A stretch of DNA of 64,000 nt, from positions 76,074,339 through 76,138,338 of the forward strand of contig NW_026262734.1 in NCBI RefSeq assembly GCF_021869535.1, written 5' to 3'. Shown one piece after another: positions 34,901 through 46,900 of this stretch (positions within the stretch are counted from its first letter, which is position 1; each line of letters begins with the position of its first letter). The stretch comes from Mytilus californianus. Lineage: Eukaryota; Mollusca; Bivalvia; Mytilida; Mytilidae. Under the pieces are notes generated by a model that was given only the letters and a program-made list of their open reading frames with translations, ran no database searches and was not told the origin of the DNA. A program made the position numbers and the translations under genes.

Positions 34901-37900
34901 AGAATTACGCAGTGAAGTAGAAAAGTAAATGAAAAAAAGTGTTCAGGAAGGACAAACTGTCAGTAAGGAGGTACGTTAAATATATGTATTCTACTTATGT
35001 TTGGACATTCAGTCAGCGATCTTTCCTTTTTGGACAGGATACTGTACATTTTTTAGTAGTTGTTTATTTGGTTAGGTTTGCATTTTTATACAAAAATTTA
35101 TAGTCAATATATGTTCATGTGAGGGACTAGATAACAATAAAACATTTTGAAAATTTGAATTACCTACTGGTAAACCAGATAAACAGACTTTGTATTGGTG
35201 TTTCTTGTTGTGACTGATATTGGAAATTCTTTTAACAATAAGCTTAAAAATTTAATCCTTCATCAAGATAATACAATCCTGATATTTACTTATACTTAGG
35301 TGATACACAGTGATAATCACTTCATATGGTCTTTTTTTAGTCAAACATTTTGTGAGCCTTTTTATATGACCCCAATTTTGTGGTCGTATAATGTTATGAC
35401 GTTGTCAGCGTCATCGTCATGCGAAGACATTTGGTTTCCAGACAGTAGCTTGTGAATAAGTGTATGAATCTCTATCATAAATTTTACCACAAGGTTCCAT
35501 ATCACAAAAGGAAGATTGGGATTGATTTTGGGGGTTATGGCACAAACTGTTTAGGAATTAGGGGCAAAAAAAAAGGATTTTCTGGTTTCCCGACAATAAC
35601 TTGAATATAAGTCTATGGATCTCTATGAAATTGTACCACAGGCTTCCATAGCAAAAAAGGAAGCTTTTGATTGATTTTGGTTGTTATGGCCCTAACTGTT
35701 TTGGAAAATGGGGCCAGAAACAATACTTTTCTAAGATTTCATCAAAAGTTGAATTATTGGTATTCTTTGATATGCTGATTTTGGATATTGGACCATATTA
35801 GATAAATGTCCAATTTCAAATTTTTAAGTTCTTAGTCCACATGCATTCTGTGTCAGAAACTATGCTATGTCAAATATATAATCACAATCCAAATGCAGAG
35901 CTGTATTGCACAATTAAAAGAAATTGTAAGAAGAGTAATGGAAAAAATAGATATAGTACCCAATCTAATTTAGAGAAGATATTATATATAGATATAGTTT
36001 GAAATTTACTGCTTATTATTAGATATTTTGAATATTATTCAAGGTAAGTTTTATAGATTTTTTACAGACTTTATATTAATGAGGAGTGATATTTTGGAAA
36101 TTGTTCTTTTTTTCATTTTTTTGGTAAATTTTTTGAAGAACTTCGTGATAGGTTTGTTTGTTATTCTGTATAAATTAATTTTCTGAATGCTATATATATA
36201 TATTTTTTTTTTCTATGAAGCTACCCCTTTAAAAACTTAGCTAATATTTAGCAAAACATAAAGATACAATATTTGCCCACACCCAAAATCTAAACAGTTG
36301 GATGCGATCCCCTGAAACTTATAAATGGCCTAATCAATATTTTTCAGTGTATATCAATGACAGTGAAAGGTCCAGGTATACAGAGAATGGTACTAGTTGA
36401 CTTACCTGGGATTATCTCTGTAAGTAGCCATTATGTTAATTTGAAATGAAAGATTCATTGTATTTTGGAAGGCTATTTGTATGCTTGGTTGTTGAAAAGA
36501 TAAAGTAAATGTTATTACAGTCGACTCTCGTTATCTGAAAGTCAGTCGGAGCAAAGAAATATTTCAAGATGCCCGTAGTTGGACTCAAACAAAAACCGGA
36601 AGTTTGACAAACCAAGGGACACAACTCTTGCTTAGCTTGGTAAGGCTAAAATAAATCCAGATGAATATGGGTAGATGATCGATATTCTGGTCTCAGATCG
36701 ATGTATTTGTACGTTATGGTCTGTGGTCAGTGACCAGAAATTTAATTACACATGTATTGTCAGGTTAACTCTTCAATCAATTTAAATCCCCAAGGTCATG
36801 TTTTGACATTTGTGTATTATTTCGAGATAAATAATGAATTTTGAATGCTTTTGTTAACATTGGGACTGTAAATTTAGTTCTAGTCAATCGTAATTTTGAC
36901 TCATCCAATTTCCACACATTAGGAGTCGAAGTACATATATTTATATGGAACAAAGGTCAGGACCACGAGAAAACTTCGACTCATCCAAAATTTTTAGTCA
37001 ACCGAGTGCGAGACAACTGTAGTTAAACTTGTTATGCTCATTCAATACGTTAAGTCTAATGTTCATGTAAAATTAAGACAATACATGTATAAGATAGATT
37101 GAAAGATTTGAAGAGTCAGAGAGTGAAGCAACATGATTGAAAACATAGAATATTCTCAACAAGGATTTTCTGCTGTCCTGCAGAAGGTTAAAGATTCCTC
37201 CACCAATAAAAACTGGCAGCCATGATAATGATATAAATGTTATATTGTTGAAGCCTCTGTTCAACCTCTTGTGTGTGTATATTATTCATATTCAATTATT
37301 CTTTATTTTATATGCTTGTTTTCCTTCAGACTGAGACTTCTGTTATGGCAAAAGACACAAGAGAAGATACCAAAGACATGGTGAGGACCTATATGGAAAA
37401 TCTTAATGCCATTATTCTGTGTATACAAGGTATGGTCATTATATATATGGAAAACATTAGTACTGTGTGTATGTTACAGTGAGTTTTTTTTACAAAATCC
37501 AATAATATTTTGAGATTTTGTAAAATCACAGGCAGTTTTTGTGATTTTGTAAAATCTCTGCAATTGTTACGAGTTCTTCAAAGTCACTCAAAATATTGCT
37601 CCGTTTTTTGTAAAATTTCTTATTATTAAACGATATACATTTATCAGAAATCTATTTTTTTCTAGAATAGTTACAACATGTTTCAATTGTTAATTATGTG
37701 TTTACTAACACATCTGCACTTTTAGAATGTTTTTTCTTGATCTAGCTTGACATCGTGTTTTTCCTTGTCCTAGCTTGACATCGTGTTTTTCCTTGTCCTA
37801 GCTTGACATCGTGTTTTTCCTTGTCCTAGCTTGACATCGTGTTTTTCCTTGTCCTAGCTAATGACATCGTGTTTTTCCATTATATTAATACATCAAATTT

Positions 37901-40900
37901 GCCAATTGTATTTCCCTCAATTTTAATTCATTTCAATGTTTAAAGTTTTTAAATCTCCTTTAACAGAGAGGCGAAAGATACCAAAGGGACACTCGGGACA
38001 TTCAAACTCAAAAGTTGACAATAAACTGACATCGCCATGGCAAAAAACGAAAATAGACCAAAACACAAACAACAGTATACAAACACAACATAATAAACTA
38101 AAGACTGAGCAACAAAAACCCTACCAAATTATATCTTTTATAGTACAATTACTTATTTCAAGAGCTTCCAGTATCTGTTTAGGATTTGATTCCAACAAAT
38201 TATAATTTTGCTGGCTGGGCTTTACTACTCAACTGAAACTGCATTTGAGACAGACATTAGTATTTGATTTTCAAACTTAAGGTATTTGCCCTGCCACTGC
38301 TGCACATAAATTCTATTGCTTTGTGTAATTAATCAAAAGTTACAGATATTGTAGGATTTTTCTTACATTTACAGCTGGGTCTTTAGATGCTGCTAGAAGT
38401 AATGTTACTGACATTGTGAGAGAGACAGATCCACAAGGAAAACGTACAATATTTGTTCTTACCAAGGCTGATATGGTGGAAAATAACTTAGTTAAGCCAG
38501 AAAGGGTAAGACACATGATTTTCATAATGACAGCCTTTGTTCAGATGTCAAACATAATATTTTTATTCTTTGTATTTACCATGTTTAGTTGTTTTGCTTC
38601 AAAATTATTTTGAACCATTGAGTATGATTATTTTGGACCATTGAGTATGATTATTTTGAACCATTGAGTATGATTATTTTGGACCATTGAGTATGATTAT
38701 TTTGAACCATTGAGTATGATTATTTTGAACCATTGAGTATGATTATTTTGGACCATTGAGTATGATTATTTTGAACCATTGAGTATGATTATTTTGAACC
38801 ATTGAGTATGATTATTTTGGACCATTGAGTATGATTATTTTGGGAAGCAAAAATATATACTGTGAGTCAATAACTTTCCTGGTTCCGAATTTTTTTGGAT
38901 TGAGAAAAAAATGCATTTTTTTAATACTTGATTAGGTTGGTTTCCCAATTTTTGCATTTGTTAAACATTTATATTTGTGGATTGCATTTACCAGTAAAAT
39001 CCATGAAAATTAGTATCCAACGAGGGATAATGAATCTACAGTGGTATTCATGTTGATAATTAGTACCGTGTTTGACTTTTTGCAGATTAAACAAATACTG
39101 GCAGGACAATTGTTCCCTATGAATGCGTTGGCTTATTTTGCAGTAGTTACTGGAAAGGGTAAGTTTATTTTAAAATTATATTGAATTTATTTTAAAGCTA
39201 TGATGTGTCCAAAAGAGCAATATAAAAATAAAAGATGTATTATTGCCAATAAGCAATCATCCACCAGAGACCAACTGATGTAGATGTTAGCAACTACAGG
39301 TCACAGTATTGCCTTTAACAATGAGCAAAACCCATACCTCATTGCAAGCTAAAAAGAAGACCAACGTCCTGATTTATGTACAAAACAAGAAACAAAAAAA
39401 CAGATATAACATACAGTAACAAAAGACAACCACAAGTTTTCTTTTAGATATGGCCTTTTCATTCCAAATTTTACAAAATGTGCAACAGTAAGAAATATGG
39501 CTGATGACTCAAAGACTATAAGAAAACACACAAAAATTGAATCTTTCACTTGCCCTACTGTAGACAAATAATTTTGGTTTGATGAAATTTGTTGAGATAG
39601 ATCTGTGAATTGAAGAGGATGAATTTCATATGCATGCTGTTCAGAATAAATAGTATCAAGGATATTAGCATGATTTATAAAAGTTTGATAACTTCAAATT
39701 GATTGAAATTTCTAAAAGCCATTTAATAAGATCTGCCAAATATTTAATTTTTGTCTCGTTGGCGTCAACAATTGTTTTCTGCAAAAGTTTGATAGGAACT
39801 ATTTGTGATAGATCAATAATATTTTCTATAAAGTTGCAATACATTCAGTACATCTCAGTTTGACAATCATGTTGAGGTGCCGCCCTCTATGTTATGGTCC
39901 TGCAACTTTGAATTAAATAGCAATGTTTCTGTCCATCAGATTGTCTTCTTCTGAATTATCTGCTGACAGGCACGAAATATCTCTGTGTAAACAGTTTATT
40001 TATGTAAATGGTTGGTTCTTTTTTATAGGTAACAGTAATGACAGTATACAGACTATAAAGGAATACGAGAAACAGTTCTTCCAAAAATCTAAATTATTCA
40101 AGTAAGTACAAATGGGATTTTCACATTATTTGTATGTAGAAGATATCGCTATAGTTTGCCTTAGTAAGGTTAAGGGTTATTAAGTAGGACCCAAAACATC
40201 CATATCTATGTGCAAAGACAATTTAGCATGCACTTTCAGATTGATAAATCAAAAAATTGATATGACATAATCATCTTATTTACATTGATATGTGACTTTC
40301 GAATGAAATTGCTATCTTTTTTGAAATTATTCATCATATCATGAAGTTTTTTTCACTTCAAGTAGTTTCAAGAAAAAAATTCATGCTTTACTTACACTTA
40401 CTAATTCCATTTGATGGTAGGAAGTAGCTGCCATAATCTCACACAAGCAACATACTTTCTATGGGTAATTTTTTATACTTCAAATAACCATCACACATTA
40501 AATTTTATAGAATTGACCTGAAGAAAGGAGCATTAAGGCCTTTTTTGGACCAAGAAAATTAAGTTTTTGAGAATTATTTTAAAATTTGCACATAATGTTT
40601 GTAAATGCATACGATCAAGAAAAATAAATTGATTACACATGCATTTTGATGTTATGATGTTCAAAACAAGGATATTTGACAAAGATACAAATTCTAACAT
40701 AGTTTGTTGCTTTGGTTATTCTTTTAATGCGAAAATAAACTTTAATTTCTAAACATCCTTGTACCTAAGTATAGTTAGGAAAAATTAAGGAATATGTATG
40801 GCAACTTTAAAATATGCACTTATATTTGGGCCATATAAGGGCCTTATTGCCCTGACTACTTTTACTTCCATGACAAAAATTCTGTATACTTTCAATAGAA

Positions 40901-43900
40901 TCTATTTTCATTTAAAAATGTCAGACTGCATATTTTTCAAAAAACATCTCCAAATAAAATATACATCATTTGCAAGTTGGACATACAGAAAAATGGCTTA
41001 AAATAACATAAATCTTTTCAAAATCCAATTGATTTAACTCATGAAGGAACTAAACTAAAGTCAACCCTGTATATAAAGGTCATCTTCAGGACCAGGAAAA
41101 CTGGCAATATAAGAGAGGTGACCTTTGATGCATAAATTTAACTCTTATTGGACAAGAAGAGGTAGACAAGACAGATTTTGCTTTAAAGAGGTGACTTTTA
41201 AAGCCAGTTTGACATATAATTACAATAATAATCAGCACACTTGTTTATTTTACAGAGATGGTGTGCTAAAACCAAGTACAACAAATACACAAAACCTTAG
41301 TATGTCTGTGTCAGAGTTATTCTGGAAAATGGTTAAAGAAACTGTGGAACAACAAGCTGATGCTTTTAAAGGTCAGTAATTACTATAAAGGGGTTTCAAT
41401 TGGAGGAGTTTAAATTTCATGATTTTTAATGCATAATCTGACTACAATGTTTTATTTTCATGTTTTTCTTGTTACTGTCTCTCATTTTCCTTATACATGA
41501 AATTTACAGGAAGGGGATATTTTTGCAATATTATCTTGATCATGAAATTAGTTAAAAAACTATCCTGAAAATTCTGCTTTACAGAATTAAATTGCATCAT
41601 TCATGCATTACAATTTGCTTGAAGATTTCATATCTATTTTGAATTAATCAAGATAGATGTAGGGTATATTTTACTGAGACAACCCAACCAGAATACAAAT
41701 AAAAAAATTATGTCTTGATAATTCTTGAATTTGGTGTAAGAGTATCCCAGCGGGCACATCAACGTCGCTTCAACGTTGAAACAACGTCATGCTGAAACGT
41801 TGAATCAACGTTGAATTATAGGTTGAAAATGAAAAGTCATCTCAATGTTGAAAATACAACGTTGCATCAACGTTTAGACATCAACGTTGATTCAACGTTG
41901 AAAATTCATAGTTGATACAACGTTGAGAATGTTGATAATTAGTTTCTCTAATGTTTGTGCTATTTTCACATTTTTTGATCAGTGTGAGAAAAAATATTTA
42001 GTGAAATATCTGTTCTCTGCAAATGATTGGTTGAAATTTAATTATTACCTCAAAATTTCTTGGTTTCTTTTGAATTTTCCTAGTGTCGCGACATGAAAAA
42101 AGGCGACCACACACTTTTTAGAGAAAAAGAAGATTGAAGGACATTTACTAAAATATTTGATTAGGATGAAAGTCAAATGCATATTCAGGACAAACATGAG
42201 AGCAGACATGCCGAGCAGGATTTTTAATGTACTAGCTCACTAACAGTTCACACATGTCACCTTACCCAGAGACATTATTCTGGGCTAACCACTCCTAAAT
42301 GCTATATGTTTGGCGGAAAAGCGGCAAATACCAATTTTAAAATCTTTGGTGTGACCTAACCTGCCATACAATTATTTAGTCAATATAAGTCATTAAAAAC
42401 AAGATGAATAGAGCATTTATTTATTTTGAGCATCTGGAATGAAATTTGAAATGTCCTCATCCTGTCTCTTTCTTTTTTCTTTCCTCCCTCCACCTCCGTG
42501 CCTTTCAGGGGCATATTTCAGGAACCTGGACATTTCGCTCTTCATCCTAGTTTCTGTTGCTTCAACCGACTCAGGAAAGGACTCTGAGACACAATCTGTT
42601 TATAAAAAAACATAGTAACAATTAAAACACAGAAAGCCAAAAATTATTCATTTCACATAAAAGTTCATACAGCTACTGAGGATAATTAAAAATTAATGTA
42701 GTCTTGGAGTTGGTAAGGATGAACATAGTTTCAAATTTATTTTCCAGTGAATTTTGCGAGTTACTTGCTAATATAGAATTTAAAATAATGCAACTTACCA
42801 AGAATTATTGTGAACAACTTTGAGGCACCAAATGAAATTTTGCCATTTTTCCAGCTGATATTCAGTTTGGCCATCAAAGAATTATGGAGGACCCTGAAAA
42901 AAATATATGCATCTAAATAAAAAAAAATCACAATCAGATGTAAGATGTTTTTTATTTTACAGTTTACAATATGAAAATGCATCGAGTTTATCAAATAATT
43001 TTTACCAGACATCTTGGATGTTTTTGCTGTTAAAATTTGCTCGTTAATTTCAATTTCTACATGTTCTTTTCTTGCATTTGTAGTGTTAACTCTTTTCTAG
43101 GCTTGTAGTCTTTCCCTCATAATTTTTTGTTACCTGTTTCAAAATCATAGTTTCCTTAACTTATTTTTTTTAAGAAAATATAAAAAGGGTATAATCAGGA
43201 TGATACAAGTACAATTGTTGAAAATGTTGTGTTTCCAAATCCATAGTTGTGATTAAATACGATACATTACTTTTAATATGATACTATTTACATATCCCTT
43301 TTAATTTTGGTAAAGTACAATAGAAAGGAGAAATTTACAGGAATGACATATGTGGAAAACAAATGACAAATTAAACGGAACAAATATTAGAAATCAAATT
43401 ATATCGCAAACCTACGGATAACTTCCAATATTTAGATAAATCATCAGCTCATCCCGCCTCTGTATTTAAGGGATTTAAAATTGGCGAAGTTACACGGTTC
43501 ATTCGATCATGTAATAACAAAGATGACCTCGACACACAAATCAAACTATTTAAACACAAGCTTCTAATCAGGGGACAAAAGGAAAATGAAATTAATCCAC
43601 TAGTTAATACAGGACTACGAAAAAGTAGGCAAAACACATTATGTTATAAAACAAAAAACAAACAGAAAAGTCCACCACTAGTCATAGCAACAAAATTTAA
43701 TCCTTTATTTAAGCAGTTGGGAAGACGAATAAGAAAACACTGGCATTTGATTGAAGATGACGAGACCGCTAAACATCTATTTCCAAGACCGCCTATCATT
43801 GCTTATCGTAAACACAAGAATGTGAAGGAGTACTTGATCTCGGCAAAATTATAAAGTAATTAAATAAAGAATGGACATTAAACTATAAGTGTATTACAGA

Positions 43901-46900
43901 TTCACCAGGTGTAGTGCCCCCAAAATGTAACTGCATTTGATACATTACACGATAGAAACATATTGATAACAATTAAAAAGTAATTATGATCAAATGTTAT
44001 AGTAAATAAAAATAAATTAGGCCAGGGCACCTGACAAGGATGAACGGCCTTGGTCGAACTTGACCTAAATGATATCCGAAACACCAGGTGTAATATCATC
44101 AAATTAAAGAAATTCATAGACGACCAGTTGATTACCACAGATCATTTACGTTGGGGAAAATCCTTTAAAAAATAAATAGATGTGTAAAAGTTTATAATTA
44201 ACCACAGAACAATCTACCGAGAAAAGGTCAAATCAGGTTATAACAGTTAAAGATAATATATATAATTTAAAGTAAATATACATAAGCAAAACATGCTATA
44301 TATATGTATCACCAAATCATGCACAAACAGAGCAATAACAGAATAAACCTGTAATTGAAGACAAACATTTAAATGCATATAAAATTGCATATAAAGTATA
44401 AACAGCGATACATGGAAAATCATTATAGAAACTCGATACAGACAAGAAATAAAATCTCCTATAGACAATGGTATTAGTAAGTTTTGCTGGGATTGGTTCA
44501 TGGACACGACTATTTATAAAAATAGGTACAACCAGAATGTCAGGGCCACCCTTTCATGGGAACATTTGGTTTATATACATATGGAGCAGCCTCCCCCCTT
44601 TTTAGCTCACCTGACCTAAAAGGTCAAGTGAGCTTTTCTCATCACTTTGCGTCCGTCGTCCGTCGTCCGTAAACTTTTACAAAAATCTTCTCCTCTGAAA
44701 CTACTGGGTCAAATTTAATCAAACTTGGTCACAATCATCATTGGGGTGTCTAGTTTAAAAAATGTGTCCGGTGATCCGGTCAACCAACCAAGATGGCCGC
44801 CATGGCTAAAAATAGAACATAGGGGTAAAATGTAGATTTTGGCTTATATCTCTGAAACCAAAGCCTTTAGAGCAAATCTGACATGGGGTAAAATTGTTCA
44901 TTAGGTCAAGATCTATCTGCCCTAAAATTTTCAGATGAATCGGACAAACCGTTGTTGGGTTGCTGCCCCTGAATTGGTAATTTTGAGGAAATTTTGCTGT
45001 TTTTGGTTATTATCTTGAATATTATTATAGATAGAGATAAACTGTAAACAGCAATAATGTTCAGCAAAGTAAGATCTACAAATAAGTCAACGTGACCAAA
45101 ATGGTCAGTTGACCCCTTAAGGAGTTATTGCCCTTTATAGTCAATTTTTAACCATTTTTCATAAATTTTTGTAATCTTTTACAAAAATCTTCTCCTCTGA
45201 AACTACTTGGCCAAATTTAACCAAACTTGGCCACAATCATCATTGGGGTATCTAGTTTAAAAAATGTGTCCAGTGACCTGGCCAACCAACCAAGATGGCC
45301 GCCATGGCTAAAAATAGAACATAGGGGTAAAATGTAGATTTTGGCTTGTATCTCTGAAACCAAAGCATTTAGAGCAAATCTGACATGGGTAAAATTATTT
45401 ATGAGGTCAAGATCTATCTGCCCTGAAATTTTCAGATGAATCGGACAACCTGTGTTGGGTTGCTGCCCCTGAATTGGTAATTTTAAGGAAATTTTTCCAT
45501 TTTTGGTTTTTATCTTGAATATTATTATAGATAGAGATAAACTGTAAACAGCAATAATGTTCAGCAAAGTAAGATCTACAAATAAGTCAACGTGACCAAA
45601 ATGGTCAATTGACCCCTTAAGGAGTTATTGCCCTTTATAGTCAATTTTTAACCATTTTTTCGTAAATTTTTGTAATCTTTTACAAAAATCTTCTCCTCTG
45701 AAACTACTTAGCAAAATTTAACCAAACTTGGCCACAATCATCATTGGGGTATCTAGTTTAAAATTGTGTCCGATGACCCCGCCCGATACAAGATGGCTGA
45801 CATGGCTAAAAAATAGTACATAGGGTAAAATGCAGTTTTTGGCTCATATCTCTGAAACCAAAGCATTTAGAGCAAATCTGACGCGGATAAAATTGTTCAT
45901 TAGGTCAAGATCTATCTGCCCTGAAATTTTCAGACCAATCAGGCAACACGTTGTTGGGTTGCTGCCCCTGAATTGGTCATTTTAAGAAAATTTTGCAGCT
46001 TTTGGTTATCTTGAATATTATTATAGATAGAGATAAACTGTAAACGGCAATAATGTACAGCAAAGTAAGATCTACAAATAAGTCAACATGATCAAAATTT
46101 TCAATTGTCCCCTTAAGGAGTTATTGCCCTTTATAGCCATTTTTTTACAATTTTCATAAATTTTGTAAATTTTTGTAAATTTTTACATAATATTTTCCAC
46201 TGTAACTACTGGGCCAAGTTCATTATAGATAGAGATAATAGTAAGGAGCAAGAATGTTCAGTAAAGTAAGATCTACAAACACATCACCATCACCGAAACA
46301 CAATTTTGTCATGAATCCATCTGTGTCCTTTGTTTGATATGCACATAGACCAAGGTGAGCGACACAGGCTCTTTAGAGCCTCTAGTTTTTTAAAAAATAC
46401 TGGATACGACACTGGAAGTGAATGTCAGGCCTTCAACTGTTTTATATGCACCTGTCAATTATAAATAGCCTATAGGTATGTGCTCAGAATCAATTAGTAA
46501 ATACTTTTTTATGTGTAAACCACGTGTTCATGTACCATGATGTGGGCACTGCATGGATTTATATTCATGTACGATCTGTTGATAGAAACACAAGTGCGTA
46601 TGTACTTAAAAATTTGTAACAATAAAATAACGTACAGATTGTTCACTTCTGTGTTCTTGTCTCATGCTACCCTCTGCCATCGCTGTTAACGTTGTAGAAT
46701 AGTTTTTTCTTGTTTCAGTTTCTCTCGAGTGGTAAACAAATGTTGTTTCTTTGAATAAGGCGCTAATCGACATGCACGAACTTTCGGAAGCATTTCCGTG
46801 ATATTCCGAGTAGCAAAGTTTTAAGAGCGGGAAAAGTTTAAAATTATTATTTCAAATAAATATATATATATCTCCGTAAATTTGTTTTATTTTAAATTAT

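Noticed and set aside
45217-45567. 116-codon minus-strand frame
   Set aside because: It lies wholly in the 500-bp tandem repeat units and shows no protein features.
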